From NCBI RefSeq assembly GCF_012489685.1, contig NC_080043.1, positions 41,307,127 to 41,371,126 of the forward strand: a stretch of DNA of 64,000 nucleotides, given 5' to 3'. A program made the translations under genes and the position numbers. Source of the DNA: Lotus japonicus. Its lineage: Eukaryota; Streptophyta; Magnoliopsida; Fabales; Fabaceae. Position 1 is the first letter of the stretch. The number at the start of each line of letters is the position of its first letter. Shown one piece after another: positions 1-10,560 of the stretch. The notes below the pieces were generated by a model, which was given only the letters and a program-made list of their open reading frames with translations, was not told the DNA's origin and ran no database searches.

Positions 1-221
1 AAAGCTTAGTTACCAACACATAACCTATCTGGTAAAGAACAGAGCAAAACAAAGCCGATAGAGTTTCCAAAAGCAGCTTGGCGAGAAGGTTGCTCAAAAG
101 AAAGATGCAGGTTGAGCTTCCAAAAGGTACGCATTCCAACGCTGTTATAGGAGAGAAATAAATATTGATGGGTGAACTTGCCAATCATACAATGAACATT
201 GAAATCCTTTCAACCTTTCCT

Positions 222-1189
222 TTAGCCAAGACCACGATTTGAACTGAACCAAGTCCAGAATTGTGTCAAAAATTGGAATCTCCGCTTTGAAGAGTGTACA
301 CCTATCCAAATGGACCAAACGGTTGCAGTCCAAACAATCCACATCCCTTTCCTTTGATTTTGGTTCCAGCAAGATTGGGTATGTTGGAGAGAATGCATCT
401 TTACCTCCCCTGGAATAACAGTCGAAATCTCAAACCAATTGTACAGAGCCATCCACAGGTGCCATGCGAATGGACAAGAGAGCAGAAGATGAGAGCTCGA
501 TTGCTCTGCTTGTGAACAAAGTGGACAAATGCACTCCTCCACGGATCTTAGCACCTGTCTCTTCAACAAATTCAGTCTTGTTTGGGGGTGCTGGTATATG
601 CCACAGAATTTTAAAAGCTTCCAAGTCATTAGATGCCTGAGTCGTTCCAAGAAAGGATGAATAGCAGAGCAAACAGAAAACGAGCCATCCACACTTGCCA
701 ACCAAATCCAACCATCAGTCCCTGTTTCAAGTGGTTTAAATGAATGGAGAAGAGTAAAAAACGACTGCAAAGAAGTCAAATCAGTATCTCTAAGGTTCTC
801 TTCTCCATCCAAACTCCCACGATCAAGCTCCCTCCGCTGACCACCTACCCATATGCGAAATCACTCCATTCTTTTTTGTTGACAGATGAAAAAGCCGTGG
901 AAAGTTACCCTTTCAGGTCCAGCCATTTAGTCAGGTCTCTTTCCCGGAACAATACCTCATTACCACTCCTCAACCTCCTCCATAAATTTGACTCAAACCA
1001 AACACCACCTTCTTCCTGGAAACATATCTTCCTCAAGTCTTGCCAACATATGGAACCCTTGGATGGGTTACTTTGATTATATTTCATCATAATCACCTTT
1101 GCCCAAAGACTACCTCTCTCGTTAAGAAGACACCAACGCCACTTACTCAAGAAAGCTACATTGAATCTCCCCCAATCCTGCACCCCCAA
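222..1189 (-). pseudogene. LINE ORF2 C-terminal part with zf-RVT domain
   Basis: The segment 1189-905 reads DWGRFNVAFLSKWRWCLLNE, the usual stretch after the RT in plant LINEs. The segment 812-222 carries the cysteine-histidine zf-RVT motif: CPLC at its start, then HLLLSCPFAWHLW. In intact elements this domain follows the RT and precedes RNase H. The two parts are in different frames, and no RNase H is recognisable before the window edge. Confidence 0.8.
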
Positions 1190-1227
1190 ACCACCTTCTT
1201 CCTTTGGTCGGCAAATCTTCTCCCAAC

Positions 1228-2420
1228 TTACCCAAGCAATTTGCTATTCTCCCCACTCCATCCCCAAAGGAAGTTCATCATAGTTTGATGGCACCTCTTG
1301 ATGACCCCTACTGGTTCTCTATAGAAAGATAAATAATAGAGAGGGATTGATGAGAGAACACTCTTGATCAAGCAAACTCTACCTCCGAAGGAAATGCATT
1401 TGTTCTTCCATAAAGATAAACGTTTTCTCACCCTTTTATCACATCATCCCAAAAAGAAATCCTCTGAGGGTTGCCACCCACCATCAAACCCAAAAATTTG
1501 AAAGGCGTGGAAGAGGTCCTACAGTGAAGAGAAGAAGCAAATCTTGAAAGATCACCATCCTCCACCTTTACTCCTATTAATTTGCTCTTGTGGAAGTTGA
1601 CTTTAAGGCCTGACACCAACTCAAAGCACCGAAGAATGCACTTGAGAGTCTCCACATTTTGATAGGATGCTTCTCCTATAAATAATGTATCATCCGCGAA
1701 TTGGACCATGGAAACCGTCACTCCATCTCCCCGACCAAAAGAGAACCCTCGAAATCTATCGAGTTCCACCGCCCTTCTAAGGAGACCATTCAAACCTTCC
1801 GCTATGATGAGAAAAAGAAAAGGTGCCATAGGATCCCCTTCACGGAGACCTCTACCCATCTTGAATTCCGAAGTCGGGCTACAATTGACTAAAATACAAA
1901 CTAAATTGGATTCTAAGCAACCTCGGATCCAAACAATCCACTTGTGGCAAAAGTTCATTTTGTGAAGCATGTAGTAAAGGAATTCCAAACTCACCGATTC
2001 ATAAGCCATCTCATAGTCAACATTGAACACAACTGTTGGTTTCTTCTTGAGTTTTGCTTCCGAAATTACCTCATTGACTATCAACACTATATAACATGTT
2101 CCTTCCCCCTAAGAAAGCAAACTTATTCTCAACTATCAACTTCGGGAGTACCAATTTGAGACGTTTGGCCAGAATCTTGGATACCACCTTATACATACAC
2201 CCCACCAAAGAAATCGGGCGGAAGTCATTAAGTCCTGTGGGAGTCTCAATCTTAGGAATGAGAAATATAAAAGATGCATTGCTTCCTCTAGGCCAAGCGC
2301 CATGTCTGTAGAAGTCCTCCAAAAGCCTCTTGAAGTCATGTTGAAGAAAAGGCCAAAAGGTTTTAATAAATTAAAAGTTAAAACCATTTGGACCCGAGCT
2401 CTTATCTCCATCACAATCCC
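1228..2420 (-). pseudogene. LINE reverse transcriptase domain, frameshifted
   Basis: RNA-directed DNA polymerase of a non-LTR retrotransposon, which would copy element RNA at a nicked target. The N-terminal part (2322-2071) shows FIFLIPKIETPTGLNDFRPI followed by LVGCMYKVVSKILAKRLK. The palm (2087-1428) shows the first catalytic Asp in FNVDYEMAYESV, the motif GLREGDPMAPFLF, and the catalytic FADD in VQFADDTLF. The fingers and palm overlap in different frames near 2080, which is a frameshift. The segment at 1431-1228 (LSLWKNKCISFGGRVCLIKS) is the post-palm region. Both visible active-site motifs are intact, so decay is by frameshift and not by loss of the catalytic residues. Confidence 0.88.
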
Positions 2421-2830
2421 AAGTTCTCCTTTCTTCCTTCTGCAGACGATTGCTTTTTCTCCATAAGAAGATCTTGCTCTTCTACTAGAAGGTCTTCTGA
2501 TCTTTTGTTGACAGTTCTTCTTTCTAATGTGTGTTGTCTTGTCTTCTTTTCAGCTCTGATCAGAATCATCTCATTGAAGAGTCGTACTTCCTGATTTCTC
2601 CTCTTGAGACGATCTTCAACTTTCTTCCTAAGCTCTTTATCATCGTAGAGTCAGACGATGATATCCCTTCTTGAGCTTTGTCTTTTCCTTGTATAGACGA
2701 TCCTTGCAGATATGACTTTTCCTTAAAGGGATCTTCTGAGCAACAAACTAATTACTTAGACTGTCCTTGTTTATCCCAAATTTCAATTCATATGAAATCT
2801 AAGACAAACGAGTATATCATAAGTTCTTAG
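2405..2830 (-). pseudogene. Charged coiled-coil fragment, origin unknown
   Basis: A minus-strand frame from about 2655 to 2405 stays open for roughly 75 codons without a good start. It begins ELRKKVEDRLKRRNQEVRLF and is rich in Lys, Arg and Glu, with a coiled-coil look. Another open frame (with ISSSDSTMIKSLG) lies just upstream, which suggests a frameshift near 2650. The piece abuts the LINE. It could be its poorly conserved region between endonuclease and RT, or the C-terminus of another transposon protein. I do not recognise a family. Confidence 0.3.
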
Positions 2831-2874
2831 TCTTTTACTATGCTTGTTTGTCCTGAAATTCAATTGATCATATG

Positions 2875-4084
2875 TGAAGGTATGAAAAACGGTAGAAAGG
2901 GGGGGGGTTTGAATAACGTTTTCAAGATAAAGCTTCCACCTTAAAGATTTTGACAAATCTTTCGAGAATTTAAGTGCTAAAGATAAGAGATAGAAAAGCA
3001 CACAAGGATTTTATCCTGGTTCACTTGATAAATCACTCAAGCTACTCCAGTCCACCCGTTAAGGTGATTTCTTCCTTCTTAGAATGTAGGCAATCCACTA
3101 ATCAGGTAAGAGTTACAACTGCACTTGAAACCTACAAGTGACTAACAATTACACTGACTTAGCTCACACTAAGATTCACTCTCTTAGTCTTCTCTAGGAT
3201 CCGATCAACCTTGATCTCCTAAAGGAACTAAACAAACTGTTTATCAAAGAATTGTTTACAAGAGATTTGCTTCTAAAAAGCTAATAGTAAACTCAATGAA
3301 TTTCAGATGAAAGAAAGCTTAGAAGAATTTGAATTTGTCTTGCGCGTATGTGAATGCTTCTAGCCGCTTCTTTCAGTCTTCAGCCTCTTTTTATACTCCA
3401 AGGATTAGGGTTGAACGTTGCATGGGAAATGCTACCGTTGGAGGGCAGTTCTGGAAAATCCAGCTTCTGCTGTGTCTGAGACTGTTAGGTAGGTTGTCAG
3501 GAAGGTACAGTTGCTTTTGTACTTGGATAGTGACTTGACCTTTAAACCTAGGAGAATTCTGATCAGGGGAATGCTTCATGTTGGAACTTGTGAAGCCGGT
3601 TGATCAGAGTCAGAGGGAAAGCCCAGATCCTCTGACCATTGTATCTTCTGATTCTGAACTCAGAGGGAAGTACATGGTCTTTAGAGTATCTTGCTTCTGG
3701 ACATCAGAGTTTCCACTATTCAGCTTCTGGATCTTCAGAGTCTTCTACACCATCAGAACATCTGAGCCTTCAGTGTTTCTTGGTTATCAGACTTTCTGGA
3801 TCTTCAGAACTTCTAGTGACTGAGTCCACATCAGAGTTTGTATAACTTCAGAACTTCTGAAGCTTTTCCACTGTTCATACTGAACATGGTGAATGCGAAA
3901 GCGTTGCTTGGGACACTCTTTAAGCACAGTGCTTCTTATTTGTGTGAGATTGAATAGAGGGCAGAGCCTGTAAATAGCACACTCAGAAAAACACGTTAGA
4001 GTACCACAATTGTTCATATCAAAAGGTTAACTTGTAATCATCAAAACATAGAGTTGTACTACTAGATCAAAACATGATCTTACA
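2875..4084 (-). mobile_element. Solo LTR, family A (Sirevirus/Copia-like), copy 1
   Basis: A 1210-bp sequence with TG...CA ends, flanked by the perfect 5-bp duplication ATATG (2870-2874 and 4085-4089). No internal region is present, so this is a solo LTR left by recombination between two LTRs. On the minus strand it starts TGTAAGATCATG and ends near ACCTTCA. A TATA-like box (GGAGTATAAAAAGAGG on the minus strand, 3385-3400) and palindromic TCAGAACTTCTGA-type motifs in U3 (about 3795-3865) support promoter function. Similar copies lie at 15867-17106 and 32989-34203, and a truncated one at 49784-50754. Assignment to Sirevirus rests on LTR style and palindromes only. Confidence 0.9.
3385..3400 (-). 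promoter_or_regulatory. TATA-like box of family A LTR
   Basis: The minus-strand motif GGAGTATAAAAAGAGG is kept at the equivalent place in the other copies (about 16430-16450, 33500-33520 and 50440-50462). It is the likely RNA polymerase II core promoter of the LTR. The call rests on sequence and conservation only. Confidence 0.55.
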
Positions 4085-5583
4085 ATATGAAGTTCCAAGA
4101 TGTAACAAGTAAGTCACAGTAGATTTGCTCATGAAAAGTAAACAACAAGTGTAACACCCCGATTTCGGCGGCGTCACTTTAGTAACCAAAAAGAAACTTA
4201 AAGCGGAAAAACGTGCATATTTTTTTTTCGATAATAAAATTAAAGACTAAAAGAAATAAAACTCTACAACAAAAGATAACATAACTACTATACGATAGAT
4301 AATTACAGCCCCCGCTGTAAGTAACAAACCACGTCACGAGTATCCTCCAGTGACGGAAAGTAGTAGAAAGTAGCGCCCGTAGGCAAAAGGTACAATCCAA
4401 AAGAAAGGTCAAGTGTCCGCAACACTATCCCTAAAAAATGAGAATAAGGCAGCCCAAACGGCCTAAAACAAGACCCCCTAGTCCAACCAACTCTATGTGA
4501 TTTCCGTAGAGAAATCACAAAAAAAGCTATCGGCAGGAAACTACCCTGTTCCCAAAAGAAACAATGTCGGTCAGAGCTAAGACTCTACTCCTACACTAAT
4601 CCTATCTCGAGGAGCTCACACCAGCACTCAAAACTACATGCTAGCGTGATCGTCGTTCGAATCTGAATCCAGAACGACCAAGTCTATATACACCATCCTT
4701 AGCACTCCTTCCGTCAATTGTCCTAAGCTGTCGACACGATCCTCCATGATCCCCCCCGAGTACGTCGTTCGATGGCCAGCGGGGTCGACCACCCATGCGC
4801 CGGGGTCATCCTGATCTATCATCTCGTATCTAGTCCCCCCCGAAGGGTGAACCATCGTGAATCAGTCCGCCATGGACATCTGACAAAGGGCGTAGTCCAC
4901 CAAAGCACACACAGAAGACGCGAGGGTCAACTCCAAAGAATTATGTAAATAATAATTCCAATAGATACAGATAAGATATAGCCACTTAGGCTTATAAGTT
5001 AAAGATAGCATCCTAGGGTTGTATACTTCACAATGAATATAAAAGACGATAATAACAATTAGCATGCATCAAATAGGATTAACAAGTATCAAACACACTC
5101 AGCAACTAAGTCAGTATGCGTGTTGCATGAAATGCAATGCTGGTTGACAAGATGCAGTTCCGGAACGGATGGGCATCAACGAGTCAGCCCTAGCACCAGC
5201 AACGGTGGGACCATTTCCGCTCGCGTGTCTCTTACACCACACAAAGTGTAGTCAGATCAGCAGTGAACCCGAAGGTCTGCCATTTCCGTCTGCTACTAAG
5301 AATCACCGCAGTGTTCTTATATGGAAATCCGGGTCTTATGACCATTTTGGAATCCACCGAGGTCCGGTATCACGCCGTGTATTAACCTCAAAATGTGTGC
5401 ATGAATGCAAAGTGATTAGCCAAACAACGTCTCCGACCTCACTCGACACGTCGCCACGTGTTCTAACTAACTTATTGTCTCTAAAAAGAATACCCTAAGG
5501 TAAAAGTCGATTCTGCGACAAAATACAATTAATCATAAAAAGAGTGCAATCACTCACGATAACTCTTCGAGTCATCAATGCTC

Positions 5584-5826
5584 TCACGAAGTCTCACGCT
5601 TCAGTGAAGTCTTATACAATCACGAAGTCTCACGCTTCAGTGAAGTTTTATGCTTTCACGAGGTCTCACGCCTCAGTGAATTTACACACTTGCACGAAGT
5701 CTCACGCTTCAGTGAAGTTTCATGCTGTTCACGAGGTCTCACGCCTCAGTGAAGATCCATGCTTTTCACGAGGTCTCACGCCTCAGTGAAAGATTCACGC
5801 TTTCACAAGGTCTCACGCCTTAGTGA
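5584..5826. repeat. Tandem array of seven covarying hairpins
   Basis: Seven units start at 5584, 5620, 5656, 5692, 5729, 5766 and 5803 (spacing 36 or 37). Each unit is 24 nt: 5' arm TCAC plus four bases, loop TCTCACG, then four bases, a bulged A and GTGA. The four-base stems are GAAG with CTTC (units 1, 2, 4), GAGG with CCTC (units 3, 5, 6) and AAGG with CCTT (unit 7). Both variable pairs change on both sides together. The loop and the bulged A never vary. Unit 4 has GCAC in place of TCAC. Confidence 0.85.
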
Positions 5827-7451
5827 AGCTTATCGGCTCATCCCTTGGATGGCTAAACAAACTGCTCCAAGAGCGAAGGAGTATCAACATACTCAGAACT
5901 TACAGTTTTCCTAAAACTTGGACTCGACGACACTTCTCATTTTTCAAAGTTAAGATTCAATCCTAAGCTTGCATCCGAGATGGTTATCATTATTTAAAGG
6001 TTTAGAGGTTGTTTAATGTCTTATGAGTTTTCTTTGTAAAAATAGTTTCCATTTAGTCTTCTCGTATTTTCCTATGAGTTTCAAAGATCCCATAATCCCA
6101 AGTAATTCCCAGAGAATGTCTCGATCCACTAAACCATAACAAGGCCCGAACTCCGTTCGTCCCGTCAAACTTTCTCAAACTCTTATAAAAATTCGACATG
6201 ACTTGCCTGTTATTCTCACTCCTCAGTACCACAGATATATGTGAAATGACATAGTTAAATCAGCACAGTCAACAAACATGTCACATATATCAACACATCC
6301 TAGAATAACCACGTAGCACTTAGCATATAAAGCAAATATCACACATCCTAGATTAACCATTTAGCACATAGCATGTGAATCAATCTCAAAAACAATTCAA
6401 GCGATAAATGATTATCAATTGTCAGCCGTAGCCTCAGAAAACATTTTTCCCAGTCAAACACAATCAAGTGCATAAATAGTAAATCAAGTCGAATTTGTCG
6501 ACACCTAAAGCATTATCTAGTATTCAGTGAGTAGCCCTCACCTGTAGATTCTCCAGGGTTCTCTTCAAACGCTCCTTCACAATCAACGCCTTGTTCTTCG
6601 GGAAATTCCTCAAAAGAACCTTTAGAGCAAAAACCACAGAATTCCACCAAAATCTATCAGAAACTCAGCAATCAATACTCACTAAGGTTACACGAAGTAG
6701 CATATACTCCGAGGTACGATAATCTAGCGCCAAAGGACAAGTTTTCGAAAAAGAATTTTCTTCCTCCTCCTAGGGTAGCTCTCGGCCACACATGGTAATT
6801 GTGTGTGTCGATTTTTCTTCGATCAAACTTGGTTCCTAGGTTATTATCAGCCGTAACTAAGGTTAATCTAAACTCGGAAAAATTATCGGATCGAAAACTG
6901 TCGCAGGGGTATTTTGGTCAATATTTTTAGCTCAGAATTTCAAAATTGGAATTTCGAAAAGCAAATTGGATGAGGACGTCACCAACGATGTTTATGACGA
7001 CTAATCTTACTAACGCTTAGCTCAGTCGAGGGTTTTAAGCCCAAAGGTTGGAACTTTAGCCAAAAATGGGTATTATGAGCAGAATTGAAACTCGGCGGCA
7101 ATTCGGCGAGAATCGGCAAAATGTAATCCGCTAAACATGCTCAGGGGCACGCAGGGAATAAGTTTAGATAGAAAGATGAAGTTATTTGGATAGTTTTGTA
7201 AAAAGCTCAAAACTTAGAGCACAGAAAAGCATAGAGAAAAGCGGCAGAATTTACGATCAGAAATAAGGATTAGCATCAGTACCTTGAGGCCTACGCGTAG
7301 CAACGAACTGTGGAACGATCAAGCAAGAATCGGCGAAAAACTCTTCTCCTCCTTCTCCTCTTGTGGCCGCGGGTTTGGGTGGGTTTTTGGGTGAGATTTT
7401 TGTTTTCTTTTCATTCTTCAAGCTACACATATATATAGTGAATGAAATGGA

Positions 7452-7555
7452 AGATATTTATCAAAGATCGGATAAGGATGAGTAGATATTTATCAAAGAT
7501 CGGATAAGGATGAATAGATATTTATCAAAGATCGGATAAGGATGAATAGATATTT
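7452..7555. repeat. 32-bp tandem repeat, three copies plus a partial one
   Basis: Units at 7452-7483, 7484-7515 and 7516-7547 begin AGATATTTATCAAAGATCGG and differ only at one base near their end (GAGT or GAAT). A fourth start (AGATATTT) follows. The repeat lies in the first quarter of the solo LTR when read on the minus strand. Confidence 0.9.
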
Positions 7556-8306
7556 TGTAAACCGGTACAGATTAGTTTAGATATCGGAGGATTTAACTCA
7601 TAGAGTTAAGATAAAAAATATAAGAGCGATTCCGATTTTTCCTACTGATTCCAACGTATTTTAGACACGATATTCTTCCCGCTGAATCTTCTAATTCTTC
7701 AAAGAGATATCAGTACGATTTTTGGTTTTCGAGGCTTGTTTTTAATGTTTACCGGCTTAAAATGCACTTTATGGTTTTGACCTCGGATGCAGAAACTTCC
7801 TTCTGAAGAAAGATTTGGAACGTCGATTAGAGTGGGTGTCCGCGGATGAAATCTTTATTTGAAGCTCCGAATAGAAAAAGTCTTCATCAACCGTTCATTT
7901 TAGGTTTCTTGAACTATCAGGGTTTTAGTTTCGGCAAACCTCCGAGGATTGGAATCGGACGTTCGTACAACCTAGAGTTTCGTATTGAAATGCTTGTCTA
8001 TAGACGAATAAGAGAAGTTCTAACATTTCTCTGAAGATTTTTGGAATTAGTTTCCATCGTGTCTTAAAGTGTAAATTAGCTATTTACTAGCGTTTTTGCC
8101 CTAGTTTTTAGCGAATATTGATCGTGCTATAACTTTTATCGACTTTGATGAAATCCTTAGACTTCTCCTGAACTTTCTCCTTCATAAATTTATTCCATTC
8201 GATAAACTCTTTGTTCAGGTTTTTCCTTCACGATACATCAAGCCTAATCGTAAATGTAAATCTCTTCCACTTATTCTAAGCTTAAAAACTTGGGTCTTAC
8301 AACAAG

Positions 8307-8999
8307 GATTCATTAGATTATATTTAAAGACTCTTAAAAATTGTTATCATTCAAAATAAGATAGACGATGAAGGCGTTTGAACTTAACACTTTGTACTAT
8401 ATGGGTCCCCTTAGTGACGCGATAGCCCCCATTTTTTGTCTTCTTCTTTGGTTTTATAACTGCACTCATAGCCAGCATAAACGTTCGCATTTTGGTGGTT
8501 GTAGTTTCCTAATCCTCATTTCTAGCCCTTGTACCCCAATGTTATGCTTGCCACCGTTAAAAGTGTTTACCTGACGACCAAGCTTCCCCTTACTCAGAGA
8601 GGACATTTCAAGACCTTTTGAGCCTACTCCCTTCTAATTCTGATGGTATCTCCTCCTCCACTAGCCTCCGATCTCCCCACCCATTAATTTATTCAAGAGT
8701 ATATTTTAATTTATTGAGGAAGATTTCATATTGCTTACTCTTTTATGATATAATGCAATATTATACTACATGATTATAATATTCAAAATTTATCAAAATA
8801 TATTGCATGAATGCATATCTTATAACTCGTCACAACATTATTACATCTAAGGAAAAACAATAAATTAAGAAATAACTTGATCAGTATTAGTATTTAACTC
8901 ATGTCCAAAAATCATAAATATTATATTTTTTTCTTCCATTATTTTTCACTCAATTTTTTTTTTATCTCTTTTATTTTTTCTTATCACATTTTTTATAAG
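8307..8999. other. AT-rich intergenic stretch, no gene seen
   Basis: The sequence after the solo LTR contains only a short open frame (8368-8574) with no recognisable motif and increasingly AT-rich DNA. I see no RNA gene or transposon end here. Confidence 0.5.
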
Positions 9000-10054
9000 A
9001 AAATGTTAGTTATTAGAAATGTTAGTAAATCAGTTCTTTAACGAGGTCTTAAACCCTGACCCCTTCACCATTTTTATCTCATAATCACCTACCTTATCTC
9101 TCACATTCTATCTCTTTTAAAGTGTGTGTGGAATAATTATCGTTAAAAAGAATAATATGTATACCATCAAATAATGCATTTAATTTCAGACATCCTATAT
9201 ATATTTATTTCATACTCTTTCTTTCATTCGTATGATATTATATATAATTATGTCTCATATTAGATATTATCTCTCTAATGGTCTATCCTACCAATCTTTA
9301 GAAAAAAAATTGACATATGAACCCAATTTTTGGCAGCTACTTTACCATGTACCCCATTGGTGGTGCTCAAACGTAGAGTAACTCATCTTTTTGTGAATAC
9401 AAATGGTCATATAAGCATAACTGCATACAATGATGAATAACCGCACCCCTTTAACTTACCTCAGCCCCTGGTATTGATAACACCCTCACTAAACACACCA
9501 AGCTTTCAATCCAGTTCTTGTAATAAAAATTTTCTCACTGAAATTGAGTTATCTGTATAAGTGGATGATTTTTCCTTCCAACACGCGCAAAATCAAACAT
9601 AAACCGAGAAAGGAAACCAAAAAAAAAAAAGAAATAACCAAGAAAATCAAAAGAAAGCAGAAAGTAAGAGACAGAGAGAAAGAAACTGAATTGAAATTAA
9701 AAGACTTGTATTTCCAATTGACAATGTTACAAAATCACAGACGTACTAACTTAATAATCGCAATTTCAAAAAAAAAAGAACATAATAATCTCACTATAGA
9801 AACAGAACAACCATAACCCCCATTATCCAAATTCCAAGATATTGAAAACCCATAATAGCAAGAATACATAATTGGGCAATTGATGATTGATCGATGAAAT
9901 AATGAATTATAGTACTAATTAATGTTTTCACTAACTAATACTCCGTGCAATTAAATCAAACTTGAGCGAAAAGTATCCGTGCAATTAATACACAATATTT
10001 GGTAATTTAAAAAAAAAACTTGAATCCTGTCCTTTCCACATGAACCAACACATG
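9000..10054 (-). pseudogene. Remnant of a third Agenet locus (3' flank only)
   Basis: The stretch 9305-9900 aligns by eye with the region downstream of Agenet gene 2 (40255-40790). Shared blocks include GTAACTCATCTTTTTGTGAA, AGCCCCTGGTATTGATAACA and AATTGGGCAATTGATGATTG, in the same order and spacing. The same CCCTGGTATT block also lies downstream of Agenet gene 1 (about 23813). Where the coding region should begin (about 9900) only non-coding AT-rich sequence follows, so the coding sequence has been lost. The lysine-rich frame at 9544-9816 is a by-product of this flank. Confidence 0.6.
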
Positions 10055-10072
10055 CTTGGCTCATTAATCATT
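10055..10072. repeat. 18-bp direct repeat flanking the Tat-like element (left copy)
   Basis: CTTGGCTCATTAATCATT here and CTTGGCTCATTAATTATT at 19038-19055 differ at one base and lie on either side of the Ty3/gypsy element. An ordinary LTR TSD is 5 bp, so this is longer than expected. Confidence 0.7.
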
Positions 10073-10088
10073 GGTTTATAAAAAAAAA

Positions 10089-10415
10089 TGTCCGGTGGAC
10101 TGGGCGAGACCATAGAGTCCCTCGCCTAGGGGCGCTGGCCTAAGGCAAGGAGTGCATCAAGGACTTGGACCTTTGTCCTAGAGGCCTAACCGACCCATTA
10201 GGATGATTTAGAGGCGCTAGGCTCAACTCCTCCAACTATAAATAGGGGAGGAGTACCAATTGTAAAGGACTCTTAGCTCATTGGAGAAATAACAAGCTCG
10301 AAATTCAGTTACTTTCTATCTCTAAGCGGTTACGCTCTCATTCTCTCTAGGAATCTCACATCATGTTCCTTGCACCTTAGGTACTATACCTCCTCTCAAT
10401 GTTCATGATGGAACA
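10089..10415 (+). repeat. 5' LTR of the Tat-like element (5'-truncated)
   Basis: This matches the 3' LTR from about 18713 to 19037 almost throughout, including the TATA-like ACTATAAATAGG (about 10236-10247) and the end GATGGAACA. The first 120 or so bases of the 3' LTR, starting TGTTGGCG, are absent here. The sequence begins instead after an A-run at 10081-10088. Confidence 0.85.
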
Positions 10416-10417
10416 TT

Positions 10418-10435
10418 TGGCGCTGTCTGTGGGGA
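10418..10435 (+). promoter_or_regulatory. Primer-binding site
   Basis: TGGCGCTGTCTGTGGGGA begins two bases after the LTR end. This is the usual type of primer-binding site in plant Tat/Athila elements, where a tRNA 3' end primes minus-strand DNA. I did not match the tRNA. Confidence 0.75.
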
Positions 10436-10560
10436 ACGCTAGATTTTGATTCCCGGACTACGTGGATTGCAATTGAAATTGGAGAATTCCGATTCTCTGT
10501 GTGAATTTCTTAAGTTTTCAGTTTTTCACTTGAAGTTCTTCGGTTCACCAATCAGGATCG

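Larger units (their letters stand above)
1..2430 (-). mobile_element. Degraded L1-type LINE, running off the left window edge
   Basis: Minus-strand reading gives, in order, the motif WDCDGDKSSGPNGF (about 2410), reverse transcriptase (2322-1428), the RT connection region (1431-905) and a zinc-finger RVT domain (812-222). Plant L1-clade ORF2 has this order. The pieces sit in different frames with stops between them, so the element is dead. The endonuclease and ORF1 are not present to the right. The 3' end lies beyond the window start, because LINE-like C-terminal sequence continues to about position 6. Upstream sequence (2430-2870) is of uncertain origin. Confidence 0.88.
4150..8301 (-). mobile_element. 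4.15-kb solo LTR, Tekay/chromovirus-like
   Basis: The element starts TGTAACACCCCGATTTCGG and ends GGGTCTTACA on the plus strand. It is flanked by the perfect 5-bp duplication ACAAG (4145-4149 and 8302-8306). No gag-pol is found inside. On the minus strand the LTR begins TGTAAGACCCAAG and ends in GGGGTGTTACA, the style of Tekay/Del-type Ty3/gypsy LTRs and close to the LTR ends at 51603, 53134 and 55447. Internal features are an array of hairpins (5584-5826) and a 32-bp tandem repeat (7452-7555). A large non-coding element with unrecognised internal LTRs is possible but less likely. Confidence 0.85.

Noticed and set aside
5584..5826. Regular repeat array that could be read as CRISPR-like
   Set aside because: Units are only 12-13 bp apart, the spacers are repetitive and AT-rich, there are no cas genes, and the context is a plant LTR.
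9544..9816. 90-codon lysine-rich frame
   Set aside because: It lies in the duplicated 3' flank of the Agenet loci, and the matching stretch near gene 2 (40529-40771) encodes an unrelated frame.
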